A DNA stretch of 64,000 nt, taken from positions 53,151 through 117,150 of the forward strand of contig CAJJDO010000022.1 in assembly GCA_905183005.1 (NCBI GenBank), written 5' to 3'. Below are positions 1 through 13,655 of this stretch, piece after piece (within the stretch, counting starts at the first letter, position 1; each line of letters opens with the position of its first letter). The translations under genes were made by a program, and so were the position numbers. The notes under the pieces are model-generated. The model was not told the DNA's origin and made no database searches. It was given only the letters and a program-made list of their open reading frames with translations. Origin of the DNA: Paramecium pentaurelia. Its lineage: Eukaryota > Ciliophora > Oligohymenophorea > Peniculida > Parameciidae.

Positions 1-1960
1 AATATTAATGGATAAATTTTTTAAGGTGCTACTAGAAAAAATTTCTTCTAATTGTGAAATTTATTTATTGTAGGTTAGATGTCTACTGATTGATAAATTT
101 TGGTTTGGTATCCGATATCTTTTGGCTAAATAAAAATTTTAATGATTATTTATCTCAATAATTTTACAGAGCAGTTGATTCGACCATAGGGCTTTTCAAT
201 GAAGGTCAAAAAAGTTGATGTCTGATTAGTTTGATGTTATTACTGAGTTTGAACCTCTTTAAATTAGAAAAGGTATTGCACAAGAAAGAAAAAAATAAAT
301 TTAATATCCTCCTAATTTCTGTTAAGTAGAATCATTAGGCCATGATATCAGTATTTGATCATGAATAAAGTGGCTTAAGAATATAAAGTACTCTTGATTG
401 TATTATGAATTTAACCAGGTCTATGAGACCTTGCTAATAGAATATGAAGAAAACAATAGCTAAAATAATAGACTAATTCTAAAATTCAATTAATCAATAT
501 CAAATTGGAGTGGCTTTTGTAGGTTACAGAGAAATACACTTGAGAGCAATCGATTTTTGTACCCTTGATGATGAAAAACATAGAAAAAATTGTAATTTTA
601 CATTGTAATTTTTAGATAGAGCAATACATATTAGATAATCTATAAATAACTATTCTTCCAAGAATATCGCATAACTCGAAAATAATTGATGGGGATCACA
701 TGCTATTTATTAAAATTTTACAAAAAAATTTGGAAACTTATATAAAAAGTTAAAATCAAAGGGGACTAAGCAGAGGATGTAGTCTCTGCATTCGAATAAA
801 CTTTCAAAACTTAATTTTTTCTCCTCATTATGACGGCTTACTATGAATATTTTCATTTGCTGATGCTCTTTGCCATGGAAGGGACTATCATAAAACTCAA
901 TCTGATGACTAGATTGATAAATATGCCAAAAATTATTTTGAAAATGTTTTGGAAAAATTTTAATGAATCAAAACAGAATAATTTTTTATATAGTATAAAA
1001 ATCAACAATAGAACAGACATTATGTTTGAAAAAATGAAAGCAATCATTCAATTGTAGATAATAACAACAGAATAAAAATCTCAAAACTTTGTTGATGTCA
1101 TTGGATTTACATTGAGAATGTTTAAAACAGAATCTAAAAGGTTAAAGTCATGAATTAATAATAAGCTCTAATATTATAAAGCAGAATTTAATTTAGATAC
1201 TCTAATTACATAATATCAGGATGGTAGCTTTGGAAAATAATTGTTTCAAAAAAAAAGAAAGGTATCATAGATTAAAAATAACTATAATAAAAAATGAAAT
1301 AAATAATGAAATAGTTAATTCCTCTACATACATATTAAGACCTTTGAAGCCGTAAATATGCAACAACAAGATTTTACTCATTTTGTTATGCTTATCAAAT
1401 GGCATTTTGTTAATTAGAGATTAAAAGATAATAATCTATTCAATCAAATACAAACTCTTTTTTATGTCCACCTAATTTTATAAAATTTAGATACAAAATT
1501 TTAGGGGATGAAAATTGTCTCAGGTGAAACCCTCATTCAGATTTATGACAACTTTGAATAGTAGATTACAAACAGTTTTGATATTAAATACAATAATAAT
1601 ATTTAATCAGCATTTAGTTGTATAACATTCCAGGCTAGTAAAGGAAATTTAGTCATTATGGATTTATATTGAAGTAATAACATACTCGCAGATTCTTTGA
1701 TCTAAGCCAATCAGTATGGGTATCAATTTTAGATTAAGATGATACTGATTGAAGAAATAAAGATTAGTAAATTTTAAATAAAATTAACATAAAGAAAGAG
1801 TAGGTCGGAAGGTAAATTTTGTTACTTATTATTTCTAACCTTGTATAAAGAAGGAAAAAAATGGGGGAAAAATTTTGTGTTATGTTCGGATTGTAAATTT
1901 AAATGCTCAAGCTAAGTTAATAAATGCTATTACTTTAAGAAAGGTTGAAAAAGATTATGA
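1..1960 (+). pseudogene. vWFA / alpha-kinase family pseudogene, frameshifted
   Basis: Pieces of one protein are readable only by changing frame repeatedly under the ciliate code. Around 330-420 there is a degraded MIDAS-like segment. Near 500-545 the stretch GVAFVGYREI matches the central strand of von Willebrand A domains of ciliate vWFA/alpha-kinase proteins. Near 765-800, GDQAEDVVSAFEQTF matches the usual G-G-D-x-A-E-D-V motif, and near 850-950 ADALCHGRDYHK matches A-D-A-P-C-H-G-x-D-Y-H. Further on, around 1345-1700, fragments such as YAYQMAF and SKGNLVIMDL resemble the C-terminal alpha-kinase domain. In-frame TGA codons and several frameshifts between these pieces mean no continuous product. 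The family link is from remembered motif patterns; the breaks are seen directly. The gene may extend left of the window. Confidence 0.7.
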
Positions 1961-2735
1961 AAGAATTAAATATATTAATTATTCATCTTATATTTTTGCA
2001 AAAATACAATTATTTCTATAGAGGATTATAATGAGAAATCATTTTATGATTGCTAATTTAATAATATTGTCAATAAATCAATTTAATAGATATTTTTTCT
2101 CTTAAAAATTATTCAGATATAATCCCTCATTTTTTTAGAATCATTTGAATACTTTCTCTAATGATCAGAATTTTATTTCAAAACATGATACTTTATTGAA
2201 ACTATGATTTCATATTATTGTCTCAAATTAATTTTAAAAAATAAGTTTTCTTCCTAATTTTTTGTATAAAATTAGTTTATCTGAATCAAATAAATCCTTT
2301 TGATCTTTTTATACAAATTCTATTTAATTATAACTGGGCTGCCATTTTATTTGAATCTGAAATGTCACCCAAATGCAATTTGAAAAAAATTTATGAGATT
2401 AAAAAAATAAAAAAATCTTCGAATTGATTTTTTAATCAAGAGCAAGATCATGCATGTAATAAATTTAATTTCACATTTTTTAGAAAGTAAAAAAATAATA
2501 TTTTTAAGAATCTAAATACCATTAAATTCCAAAGTTTACACTAGTTGATGAAAAACTTATTAATAGTAATATTAATTTAAATTACTTATAATACTCATAA
2601 CTCTTCTATATATTGGAATGTTTTACTTTCAATATTTGCAAAAGTAAACCAATCAATGATTTGAGTTTTGTAATTTAGTATATTATTAACATATTAAAAT
2701 TAACTTAAAACATTGCATTTTTTTAGTCTTTAATA
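1961..2735. other. AT-rich stretch without a supportable gene
   Basis: Very AT-rich sequence between the pseudogene and the duplicated block. With only TGA as stop, open frames occur by chance on both strands here, and two overlapping frames looked equally coding-like, so none is called. Confidence 0.5.
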
Positions 2736-2877
2736 GAAATTTAGAGTGAAAATTAATTAAATTAATGATAGTAAAATAAAATGGATTGAATATTTTTAAT
2801 TAATCTCTCATAAATATTTATTTATATAAAACGCTTATTACATCATCAATTTTGTCACATAAATTTATTTTTTTTTA

Positions 2878-4849
2878 ATGTCCAAATACTTATTTAGAGT
2901 ATACCTTATTTTCTTGAATTTTGTATGTAAGGACACATTTTATAGCTATTTTAGTTGCTTTGAGTTGTGATCCAGGTTATATTGAAGTTGAAGGATTTTG
3001 TATAAATATAAGTAATTGCCCGACTAATTGTTTAAGTTGTCAGATAAGTACAACGTGTGATACATGCTTGCCAGGATATTATTGTATTACTTATATCTAT
3101 TTTCCTGCTAGTATAGGTGTCTGCATTTTTTACAAAATGTGAGGCTTGTTCTGATGGATGCAAAGTTTGCAGCAGTAATAATAATTGTTCGATCTGTTTT
3201 CCAAACTATTACATATCTGGTTTGATTTGTTAGCCTTGTCCTATTTAGTGTGCAACGTGTACATCTAACAATGTATGTTAAACTTGCAAGGATTCTTATT
3301 ACATGATTGGAACTATGTGTTCAGTTTGTGATACTTCATGCAAGACATGTTTAGGTACGATTAGTACATGTACATCATGTGATGATGGCAAATACCTTTC
3401 TGTTTCATAATGTTTTCCTTGTTCGTCTCCATGTGCTACTTGTGTCAATAATGCCAATGATTGTACTTCTTGCATTGGTTATGATGTAACATTAGTGAAT
3501 AATAAATGTGTTTGTGATGATGGATTTTACGTTGATGCATCAAATTAATGTTAACCTTGTTCAGAACCATGTGCTAATTGTGTCAATAATGCCAATGATT
3601 GTACTTCTTGCATTGGTTATGATGTAACATTAGTGAATAATAAATGTGTTTGTGATGATGGATTTTACGTTGATGCATCAAATTAATGTTAACCTTGTTC
3701 AGAACCATGTGCTAATTGTGTCAATAATGCCAATGATTGTACTTCTTGCATTGGTTATGATGTAACATTAGTGAATAATAAATGTGTTTGTGATGATGGA
3801 TTTTACGTTGATGCATCAAATTAATGTTAACCTTGTTCAGAACCATGTGCTAATTGTGTCAATAATGCCAATGATTGTACTTCTTGCATTGGTTATGATG
3901 TAACATTAGTGAATAATAAATGTGTTTGTGATGATGGATTTTACGTTGATGCATCAAATTAATGTTAACCTTGTTCAGAACCATGTGCTAATTGTGTCAA
4001 TAATGCCAATGATTGTACTTCTTGCATTGGTTATGATGTAACATTAGTGAATAATAAATGTGTTTGTGATGATGGATTTTACGTTGATGCATCAAATTAA
4101 TGTTAACCTTGTTCAGAACCATGTGCTAATTGTGTCAATAATGCCAATGATTGTACTTCTTGCATTGGTTATGATGTAACATTAGTGAATAATAAATGTG
4201 TTTGTGATGATGGATTTTACGTTGATGCATCAAATTAATGTTAACCTTGTTCAGAACCATGTGCTAATTGTGTCAATAATGCCAATGATTGTACTTCTTG
4301 CATTGGTTATGATGTAACATTAGTGAATAATAAATGTGTTTGTGATGATGGATTTTACGTTGATGCATCAAATTAATGTTAACCTTGTTCAGAACCATGT
4401 GCTACTTGTGTCAATAATGCCAATGATTGTACTTCTTGCATTGGTTGTGATTTAACATTAGTGAATAATCAATGTGTTTGTGATGATGGATTTTACGCTG
4501 ATGCATCAAACTATTGTTAGCCTTGCACTGCTCCATGTTCAAAATGTTAATATAATGCTACTAATTGTACTGGATGTATTTTAACCTATACATTAAGTTA
4601 GGTTATATAATCTAAATGTGAATGCTCTTATGGCTATTTTTAGTTTGATTAACAAACATGTAAGCCATGCATAAGTCCATGTTAAACCTGTGAATAAGAT
4701 GAGAATAAATGCATAACTTGTGTTGATATGAATTAATTAGTAACAGATTTACATCAGTGTATATGTAAAACAGGTTGGATTTTTAATACTGATGGAATCA
4801 CATGTATCCAATGTTAATTACCATGTTTAAGTTGCGTAGATACAGTAAA
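2878..4849 (+). CDS. Truncated extra copy of the Cys-rich membrane protein gene
   Basis: Same start, signal peptide and two 28-nt introns as the full gene at 4993, with eight rather than nine tandem 46-residue Cys-rich units. The frame runs into the single n at 4850, so no C-terminus is present. The missing unit lies between the last two array units, which form a hybrid here. If the two copies are overlapping contigs of one locus this is not a separate gene; if real, it is a 5'-truncated tandem duplicate. Confidence 0.6.
3413..4516 (+). repeat. 138 bp coding tandem repeat, 8 units
   Basis: Unit starts at 3413, 3551, 3689, 3827, 3965, 4103, 4241 and 4379. Units 2-7 are essentially identical at DNA level, while the first and last diverge. 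Each encodes 46 residues with eight cysteines, including C-A-N-C, C-T-S-C and C-V-C pairs. Confidence 0.95.
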
Positions 4850-4992
4850 NGAAATTTAGAGTGAAAATTAATTAAATTAATGATAGTAAAATAAAATGGA
4901 TTGAATATTTTTAATTAATCTCTCATAAATATTTATTTATATAAAACGCTTATTACATCATCAATTTTGTCACATAAATTTATTTTTTTTTA

Positions 4993-7900
4993 ATGTCCAA
5001 ATACTTATTTAGAGTATACCTTATTTTCTTGAATTTTGTATGTAAGGACACATTTTATAGCTATTTTAGTTGCTTTGAGTTGTGATCCAGGTTATATTGA
5101 AGTTGAAGGATTTTGTATAAATATAAGTAATTGCCCGACTAATTGTTTAAGTTGTCAGATAAGTACAACGTGTGATACATGCTTGCCAGGATATTATTGT
5201 ATTACTTATATCTATTTTCCTGCTAGTATAGGTGTCTGCATTTTTTACAAAATGTGAGGCTTGTTCTGATGGATGCAAAGTTTGCAGCAGTAATAATAAT
5301 TGTTCGATCTGTTTTCCAAACTATTACATATCTGGTTTGATTTGTTAGCCTTGTCCTATTTAGTGTGCAACGTGTACATCTAACAATGTATGTTAAACTT
5401 GCAAGGATTCTTATTACATGATTGGAACTATGTGTTCAGTTTGTGATACTTCATGCAAGACATGTTTAGGTACGATTAGTACATGTACATCATGTGATGA
5501 TGGCAAATACCTTTCTGTTTCATAATGTTTTCCTTGTTCGTCTCCATGTGCTACTTGTGTCAATAATGCCAATGATTGTACTTCTTGCATTGGTTATGAT
5601 GTAACATTAGTGAATAATAAATGTGTTTGTGATGATGGATTTTACGTTGATGCATCAAATTAATGTTAACCTTGTTCAGAACCATGTGCTAATTGTGTCA
5701 ATAATGCCAATGATTGTACTTCTTGCATTGGTTATGATGTAACATTAGTGAATAATAAATGTGTTTGTGATGATGGATTTTACGTTGATGCATCAAATTA
5801 ATGTTAACCTTGTTCAGAACCATGTGCTAATTGTGTCAATAATGCCAATGATTGTACTTCTTGCATTGGTTATGATGTAACATTAGTGAATAATAAATGT
5901 GTTTGTGATGATGGATTTTACGTTGATGCATCAAATTAATGTTAACCTTGTTCAGAACCATGTGCTAATTGTGTCAATAATGCCAATGATTGTACTTCTT
6001 GCATTGGTTATGATGTAACATTAGTGAATAATAAATGTGTTTGTGATGATGGATTTTACGTTGATGCATCAAATTAATGTTAACCTTGTTCAGAACCATG
6101 TGCTAATTGTGTCAATAATGCCAATGATTGTACTTCTTGCATTGGTTATGATGTAACATTAGTGAATAATAAATGTGTTTGTGATGATGGATTTTACGTT
6201 GATGCATCAAATTAATGTTAACCTTGTTCAGAACCATGTGCTAATTGTGTCAATAATGCCAATGATTGTACTTCTTGCATTGGTTATGATGTAACATTAG
6301 TGAATAATAAATGTGTTTGTGATGATGGATTTTACGTTGATGCATCAAATTAATGTTAACCTTGTTCAGAACCATGTGCTAATTGTGTCAATAATGCCAA
6401 TGATTGTACTTCTTGCATTGGTTATGATGTAACATTAGTGAATAATAAATGTGTTTGTGATGATGGATTTTACGTTGATGCATCAAATTAATGTTAACCT
6501 TGTTCAGAACCATGTGCTACTTGTGTCAATAATGCCAATGATTGTACTTCTTGCATTGGTTGTGATTTAACATTAGTGAATAATCAATGTGTTTGTGATG
6601 ATGGATTTTACGCTGATGCATCAAATTAATGTTAGCCTTGTTCGTCCCCATGTTCTACTTGTGTCAATAATGCCAATGATTGTACTTCTTGCATTGGAGG
6701 TGCTGTAACATTAGTGAATAATCAATGTGTTTGTGATGATGGATTTTACGCTGATGCATCAAACTATTGTTAGCCTTGCACTGCTCCATGTTCAAAATGT
6801 TAATATAATGCTACTAATTGTACTGGATGTATTTTAACCTATACATTAAGTTAGGTTATATAATCTAAATGTGAATGCTCTTATGGCTATTTTTAGTTTG
6901 ATTAACAAACATGTAAGCCATGCATAAGTCCATGTTAAACCTGTGAATAAGATGAGAATAAATGCATAACTTGTGTTGATATGAATTAATTAGTAACAGA
7001 TTTACATCAGTGTATATGTAAAACAGGTTGGATTTTTAATACTGATGGAATCACATGTATCCAATGTTAATTACCATGTTTAAGTTGCGTAGATACAGTA
7101 AATACATGTGTTACTTGTTAAGATCAGTTACATCAATAACCTAATTCTTGTTAATGTGAATCTGGATGGATAAATGACAATAATTACTTTTGCATACCTT
7201 GTTAATAGCCATGTAATACTTGTGAGATATCTACATCAAAATGCTTGACATGCTTAGATATTAATCATGAACTTAATAACATGTCATAATGTGTTTGCAA
7301 ATCCACTTATTATTCTGATAGTTTAATCACATGTGCAAAGTGTTAGGAACCATGTTATTAATGTGATATAAATGGATGTATCAACTGCATAGATATAAAT
7401 CAAATTTTAGATTCCAATAAATAATGTGTTTGTAAACCTGGATATCTTTAATAAGGCATTTTATGTTTGCAATGTCAAAATCAATGTTCTACTTGTATAA
7501 ATACTGTTGATGAATGTCAAACATGTGTGGATCCAAATTAGATAGTCAAAGATTATTAATGCTAATGTAAAGAAGGTTTTTTGAGGAAGGGAGATTATTG
7601 TTGTGATTAATATTGCATAGATTGTTAAGGAATAGATAATTGTAATAATTGTATGAAAGGATTCTATTTATCCACAATTAGTAGATGTTTAGAATGTATT
7701 GATCATTGCGACGTTTGCTATAATTAAGTAAATTGTGAAATTTGTTAAGATGGATATTTTATAAATGACATTAGATAATGTGAACTGTGTATTTCTTCTT
7801 GTAAGGTTTGCAACAATACATTGAGTTGTGATATATGTTTTGATGGATATTATTTACTGGATTAGAAATGTGAGCCATGCAATCAAAATTGTTTAACTTG

Positions 7901-10505
7901 TAGTGAATTATCAGAAAAATGTCTTACTTGTAGTACTAATTATGAAATTAATTCTAATAATTAATGTATCTGTAAAGTTGGATATTATGAATAATAGAAT
8001 TAATGTTATAAATGTGAATACCCATGTAAATTATGTTTAAGTTAAACAATATGTTAAGAATGCGTTCTACTATCTAATTTACATTTAGATTTAAATTTTC
8101 AATGTAATTGTATTTCAGGGTACTTCTGGAATAATAACAGTTGTTCTTAATGTTATGAATCTTGCTTAACTTGTATGGACAATTAATTTAATTGTATGAG
8201 TTGTGACTAAAAACTTCATCGAGTTTTAAATAATAATAGATGTTATTGTACTTAAGATTATTTTGAAAATGAAGATGGAATTTGTATATCATGTTTGGAT
8301 AAATTAGGGAAATCTTAAGTAAGTTGCAAATATTAAGATTGTAAGGATTTAATTTGGACATATGGGGAAGAATGTGATGATGGAAATGATGTAAATAGAG
8401 ATGGTTGTTCTAATTGTAAGATTGATCATAACTATTCTTGTTTTAATGAAATACAAAAGTAATCAATTTGTTTTTAATGTCCAACTAATTGCATATCATG
8501 CCAAATGAATCCTTTAACAAATAAATCATAATGTATTAAATGCAAAATAGGTTATTTCCTAAATAAAAATGATTGTGTTGAATGTTCAATTAATTGTTTT
8601 GAATGCATTGATAAAGCTTAAAATTGCATAAGTTGTAGGTTTCCACAATAGAAGAATCATAAGTGTTAACCTTGTGAATCAGGATATTATGCAGATGAAT
8701 CAAATAGAACTTGTTTAAATAAATGTGGAGATTACATTAAAGTAAAGGAGGAGGAATGTGACGATGGAAATCTTATTAAAGGTGATGGATGCAATGATTA
8801 ATGTAAGCTAGAAAATGCATTTATATATCTAAATGGAGTAAGTATCCTACCAAATTATCCAAAACCATTATTATAAATTGCAGATATTTCTTAAATCTAC
8901 TCTGTTATTCGATTATTCAAATTATCATACACAACTCGCATAGTTATACCTGAAGGTTTCTAAATTATAGATTATCTATCCTTTCATATCTAAAATGATT
9001 AGAGTGTCTAGCAAATTGATCAGTAATTTCAACTTACACAAGAAGTTTCATTGATTAAAGAGTTTAATTAATCTGAATTAAGTTTGATGATTAATATCTC
9101 TTTTAAAAGAAGTTCACAAGACGAATTTTTATTAATCAGATTCTTAAATAACTCAATTATTTAATCAAATGAAGGATACTCCCAGATCGAAAAGGAAGTT
9201 TCTTGCCTTATACCAAAAGTGGTTTACATAGATGATGTCACCATTGCTCAAGTGCAATTAACAACAACGAGTAACTCATATATGCTTTACTTTATTGGTG
9301 CAATGTGTGGAGGATCAATCTTATTTGGAGGAGTTGAAGTCTTTTTTAATTTATTGGATACTCTCTAAATGTTATCTTATTTGAAATATATTAACACCCA
9401 ATTTCCATATAATTTATAAGCATACTTTAAACTTTTTGGATTTGCTTAATTTAATTTTATTTAAAAGATTTTTGATTTCTCAGGATTTATTGATTAAATG
9501 CTTGATATAAAAAAATTAAAGAAGATACCCACTAAAATAGCAAGTGATGATATAACATCATTATTTATTATTAATGCTGCAACAATTGCAACAGTTTGGA
9601 TTTCTCTTTTTACCATCTATGCAATTGCAAAAGTGATACCTAAAATTTTAAATTCACTGAAACTTAAGTTTTATTCTGAATCTTCAGGTGAAAATCATAG
9701 ACTTATCAAAATTGGAGTATACTATTTAACTATTAAGTTTATCATTAATAGATTGTGCTTTACTATCATTTCAGAATTCTTTTATAGTGGAATCTTACGT
9801 GCTCATATGGCTACTGCATATGATTTTACTTTCAGTGTAATACTGTAATTGTATGCATTAGAACTAAACTCTCCAAATTTGCTTATCAGATTTAGTTCAA
9901 TTTTAGCTTGTGTCGCAATAACAATATATGTTTTTAGCATCTATTTTGTAATAAAACTATCTTCAATGAAGAAATATGCTTTTAATAATCAAGCTATCTA
10001 AATTAAGTATGGATCTATATTTGATGGTATTAAGATTAATCAATTTTCCAAATATCTTAATGTAATACTTCTAATCAAAAAAATTATCTTTATGTATTTA
10101 TTAATTTTCGCATATGAATTTCCAATTTTTTAAACTGTCAGTATTACATTTCTATCAATCTCTATGAGTTTATTTTATATCTTATTTAATCCACTATTGG
10201 ATAAATTGGAGTATTATAAATAGTTATTGAGTGAAGTTAGCACATCTTTTACACTATTGAGCATTACAATTCTGACTTGTGATGTTGAATTAGTATATCT
10301 TCCATATGAAATTCAACAATATTTTGGATGGAGTGGTATTATTTTTATGACATCAATATTATGTATTCAATTAGGAATCGATGGTTTTTAATAATGGAAG
10401 TTTCTTTTTCAAAAATATAAGCAAATAAGAAGACTAGCTTAAACAATACTTAGAGTATTTTAATAGAACAATTAAGAATGTGCTCCATCTAGCGTTTTCT
10501 AATGA
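4993..10505 (+). CDS. Cys-rich (furin-like repeat) ectodomain, multi-pass membrane protein
   Basis: About 1818 residues after removing 28-nt introns at 5042-5069 and 5199-5226; the total is then divisible by three and ends on TGA. The start ATG at 4993 gives a signal peptide (hydrophobic YLIFLNFVFA before the first Cys). Next come well over 1000 residues of C-x2-C / C-x2-C furin- or growth-factor-receptor-like repeats, including a nine-unit, 46-residue tandem array, and two D-D-G-N motifs of the Myxococcus Cys-rich type (near 8380 and 8760). The C-terminal third, from about 9280, has roughly eight hydrophobic segments, for example around SLFIINAATIATVWIS and near WSGIIFMTSIL. This architecture suggests a large cell-surface protein. 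Ligand and function are unknown. Paralogues lie at 26768 (-) and 32484 (+). Confidence 0.85.
5528..6769 (+). repeat. 138 bp coding tandem repeat, 9 units
   Basis: Unit starts run every 138 bp from 5528 to 6632. Central units are near-identical; the last two carry substitutions (for example a G-C-D and a G-G-A version of G-Y-D). The array keeps the reading frame, so copy-number change alters protein length by 46 residues per unit. Confidence 0.95.
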
Positions 10506-13252
10506 TTTAAAGCATTTCCCAATATATTGTATTAATAATTGATTTTTCTAATTAAATATTGATAATAATATAAAAAATTATTCTTATTTTCGACATTAAC
10601 TTATTTAATGATAAAATTAAAAAACTAAATTAATTACTTTATGGATTCATTTCAATAATTATTTTCTTTATTTTTACACAACTCATACCTTTCTTGAACG
10701 ATTAATTCTAACTAAGATTTTCCAAAGTTTTTAATAACCATCATATCAAAATATCAATAAATTAAAGCCATAATTAGACAATTGATAATAATAAGATATT
10801 CATTTGTTAATTTATGAACTATTATTATACTAAAATTTTTGTATAAAATTGCTTTTAAATTAGCTTGTCATATATATAAGTGTATGAGTAGCCAAATAAA
10901 GAAAGGTGATCATCATTTTGGATTAAGTATCTCAGAGTACTACTCTGAAAAAATAAGAAAGAAAATTTGATGCTTTAATATGAGCGATTGAAAAACCAAA
11001 AAATTTAAAAATAATATTGAATTTTCATTAATGAAATATTTAACAAAAACTTAACATAATCCATTTATAATCTAAAATAGTTTAATAATGATTATGTTGT
11101 ACAGATTCGTTCAAGTATTTTATCATGCCCCTTCTTCATAAAATTTTACTATTATCTCTAAGTGATTCTTTTTTTTTAATAAAAATTCTAGGTGGTTTAC
11201 CCATATTAAATTATAGTGAGACTTTAATTAAGTAGAAAGAAAACTTTTAGAAATAAAAACTAAAGTTATTTTAAATATAAATCTATTTATAAATATAAAT
11301 TTCAAATCTTGCAAGGTTATCTTAGTATTAAGTTAATAGAAAGAGATAAATTTTAATTAATATTTTCTGAAGGGTAGTATCATATATTATTTAGAGTTTA
11401 GTGAACACTATATGAGAAGATATCTTGAGGGATAGGAGTATGATAATTATATTCATTATTGAAGATATATTAGATTAATTGTGAAATGAATAATGGATTG
11501 GTTATTTTAAATACTTAATTTTTAATAAAATAATTAAACTACCATAATTAATTTTATTTATTTTTATAGAAAATTTGAAAATTAGAGCTAGAATTATTCA
11601 TTACAAATATCCTCCTTAATAATTTTATTAAAGAACCCTTATACTTTTAAAGTTCTTGATAAAAATTAAAGTGTTATAGATGCAATGTAGTTCATCTATT
11701 TAAATTAGCTTTTTCAAGAACGCATGCATATTAAGAAAATGATTTTAAGAATTTAAGGAGAAATCTGTTTATTGGTCTTTGAATTTGTCATATGAAAAAC
11801 ACCCAATTATGATGAATTATGTGTCTCTGTAAATATGATAGTCATCTTTGACCTCTAACTAATATTAAATTTTTCTTGAAGTGTATCACAACTGTAGGAT
11901 TCAATTTCTAAAAGAAAAACTCTCCTTTTTAAAAAACTTTGAATTCTTTTATCAATTCATCATATGAAAATATGTAATAACAGTCAGCTTCAAGTAGTTT
12001 TTTTGCATAAGCCTCTACAAAACATAATTATAATATAATTATTTTTTGATTTTAGTCACTAATTCACATTCTTATTCTTGGCATTAAAATAATTTTATTC
12101 GATTCTTAAAATTAAAATTGATTTTGTATAAATTTTTTGTATAAATAATCGAAATTAAATTTAATTTTCTTTTTTTCATCTAAAATTTTTTAAAGGATCT
12201 TTAATCTGGATATGTTAATAATTTCGACCTTTTTAATTTATTCAAAGTATAACTAATAAAAGTTTTTGATATCATCATTTTATCAAATCATATTTAATAT
12301 CTTATAAATTTCACTAAATTTTTCATTGCTATATCAATATTAATCATTATTTCAAAAATCTTCACAATTATTTCTATAAATTCTTGAAATTGCAAAGCTA
12401 GTATTCTTTTCTTTATTATGAGAAAAATTTTTCTGGTTCTTTTTCTTATTTATTCTGTGTTAATCTGCATTTTCGAATATCCCTGAGCAACATAAAAAAT
12501 TAATTCATTATTAAATTAAATTTGAACTTAATATTTTTTATTTAAGTTTAACATATAGGTCATACTAATTTTTCAGAATTTATCTATTAACTTCTGCATA
12601 TTCTTATTTATGAACAACAGATGCTACAAAAGTGCTAGTGTACCATAACAATAGAATTTTTTTTCACCTGATTAAGATTCATTTTATTTTATTGGATTTT
12701 CACTAGATTAAGACTAATTTTATTTTAGGATTCGACAATTAAAATAAAGAGACGGATATTCAACCATCTAATCAGATTTGTTCTTTAATTTCATTTAACA
12801 ATTAGATTATTTATATTAATTAATTTTTTCCTTAAACTGTATTAATTAGACTTTCTATCTTGTAATTGTTTGTTTTTTTAAATCCCTATAGTTATCAATC
12901 TGATAACGAATCAAATTAATTACATAGCACCAATTATATAATTTTTAATTTTTTAGAGTTTTTTCTATAATTCTTGCTAAATATCAAACTAATTTATTAA
13001 CTGCAATTCATAACCTTTAACATGTTTGCACCTTATGTCTTACTAGAATGTTTATATTTAAATTATCAAATAAACATAAAGACTAGAATTATAGTAAGTA
13101 TGAAAATTAATTTAACTCAAAAATTAATGTTAAGTATTTATTGAGGAGATGTAATTTTAATAATTTTGATGTTTTTAAAGACTTACAAAAATATTTATAA
13201 ATACTTTAAAAAATAATCAAATTAGGCTAGATAAGAAAATTAATAAAATTTT
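10506..13252. other. AT-rich gene-poor stretch with decayed coding fragments
   Basis: No intact gene is supportable. A short frame at about 10885 starts with MSSQIKKGDHHF and stops at TGA after about 28 codons; it may be an orphan first exon. On the minus strand between about 12480 and 11600 runs of plausible protein are readable (for example AYAKKLLEADCYYIF and IGCFSYDKFKDQ near 12020-11760), broken by TGA and frame changes. The rest is low-complexity AT sequence. Confidence 0.5.
11600..12490 (-). pseudogene. Degenerate coding relic, family unknown
   Basis: Reading the minus strand under the ciliate code gives several stretches of 30-50 residues with normal amino-acid mix, linked only by frame changes and one possible 45-nt intron-like gap near 12040. 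I do not recognise the family. Chance open frames are common in such AT-rich DNA, so this is a weak call. Confidence 0.25.
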
Positions 13253-13655
13253 TCAATTGATCTTCATTATTCTCTATTTATAAACATTTTATTTAATGTT
13301 AAATTTTAGTTGAAATTAAAGGGTCACCGAATCTTTTTTATTTCTTTTAATGTAAGTTAATAAAATCCCATTTAAAACAGAAAATTTATCAGCAAGAGTA
13401 TAGAAGTCTTTCTTTATTCTTATATAGAGATCATGTGGTACAAAATCCAAAACCTCTTTATAATCTATTTGACAATGAGGACATTCATACGATCTCTTCT
13501 TAGAATTAAATCCATTTAAAACTTAGAGATTTAGGAATTTATCTTCAAAATGATTTGCAATTTTCTCCAAAACCTATTTAAATAGCATAACTTACAGAAT
13601 AGTCGTATTTTTTACCAGTGTTTTAATTTATGAGTCGAAAATCAAGATTAGTCAT
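13253..13655 (-). CDS. Small protein with C-P-H-C motif, hypothetical
   Basis: ATG at 13655, a 22-nt intron (gtaagt...aatag) near codon 18, then an open frame to TGA at 13253. Exons total 381 nt, giving 126 residues. The middle carries YECPHCQIDYKE, a single C-x2-C pair with a nearby D-F-V-P-H, which could be half of a metal-binding or RING-like site, but no second pair is visible. It stands alone between long AT-rich spacers. Similarity to any family is not evident, and a chance frame cannot be excluded. Confidence 0.4.

Larger units (their letters stand above)
2736..4849. repeat. First version of a duplicated block, closed by a single n
   Basis: This stretch is repeated from 4851 with a constant offset of 2115 bp up to the tandem array, including about 140 bp of upstream sequence. 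It ends at the lone n at 4850, where the second version begins. The copies look identical except that this one has eight 138 bp units (3413-4516) and the second has nine (5528-6769). This is what two unmerged overlapping contigs look like, or a recent tandem duplication. Confidence 0.9.

Noticed and set aside
1900..2220. Possible gene at the end of the alpha-kinase relic
   Set aside because: Two overlapping plus-strand frames are both open and equally plausible, so neither is evidence of coding.
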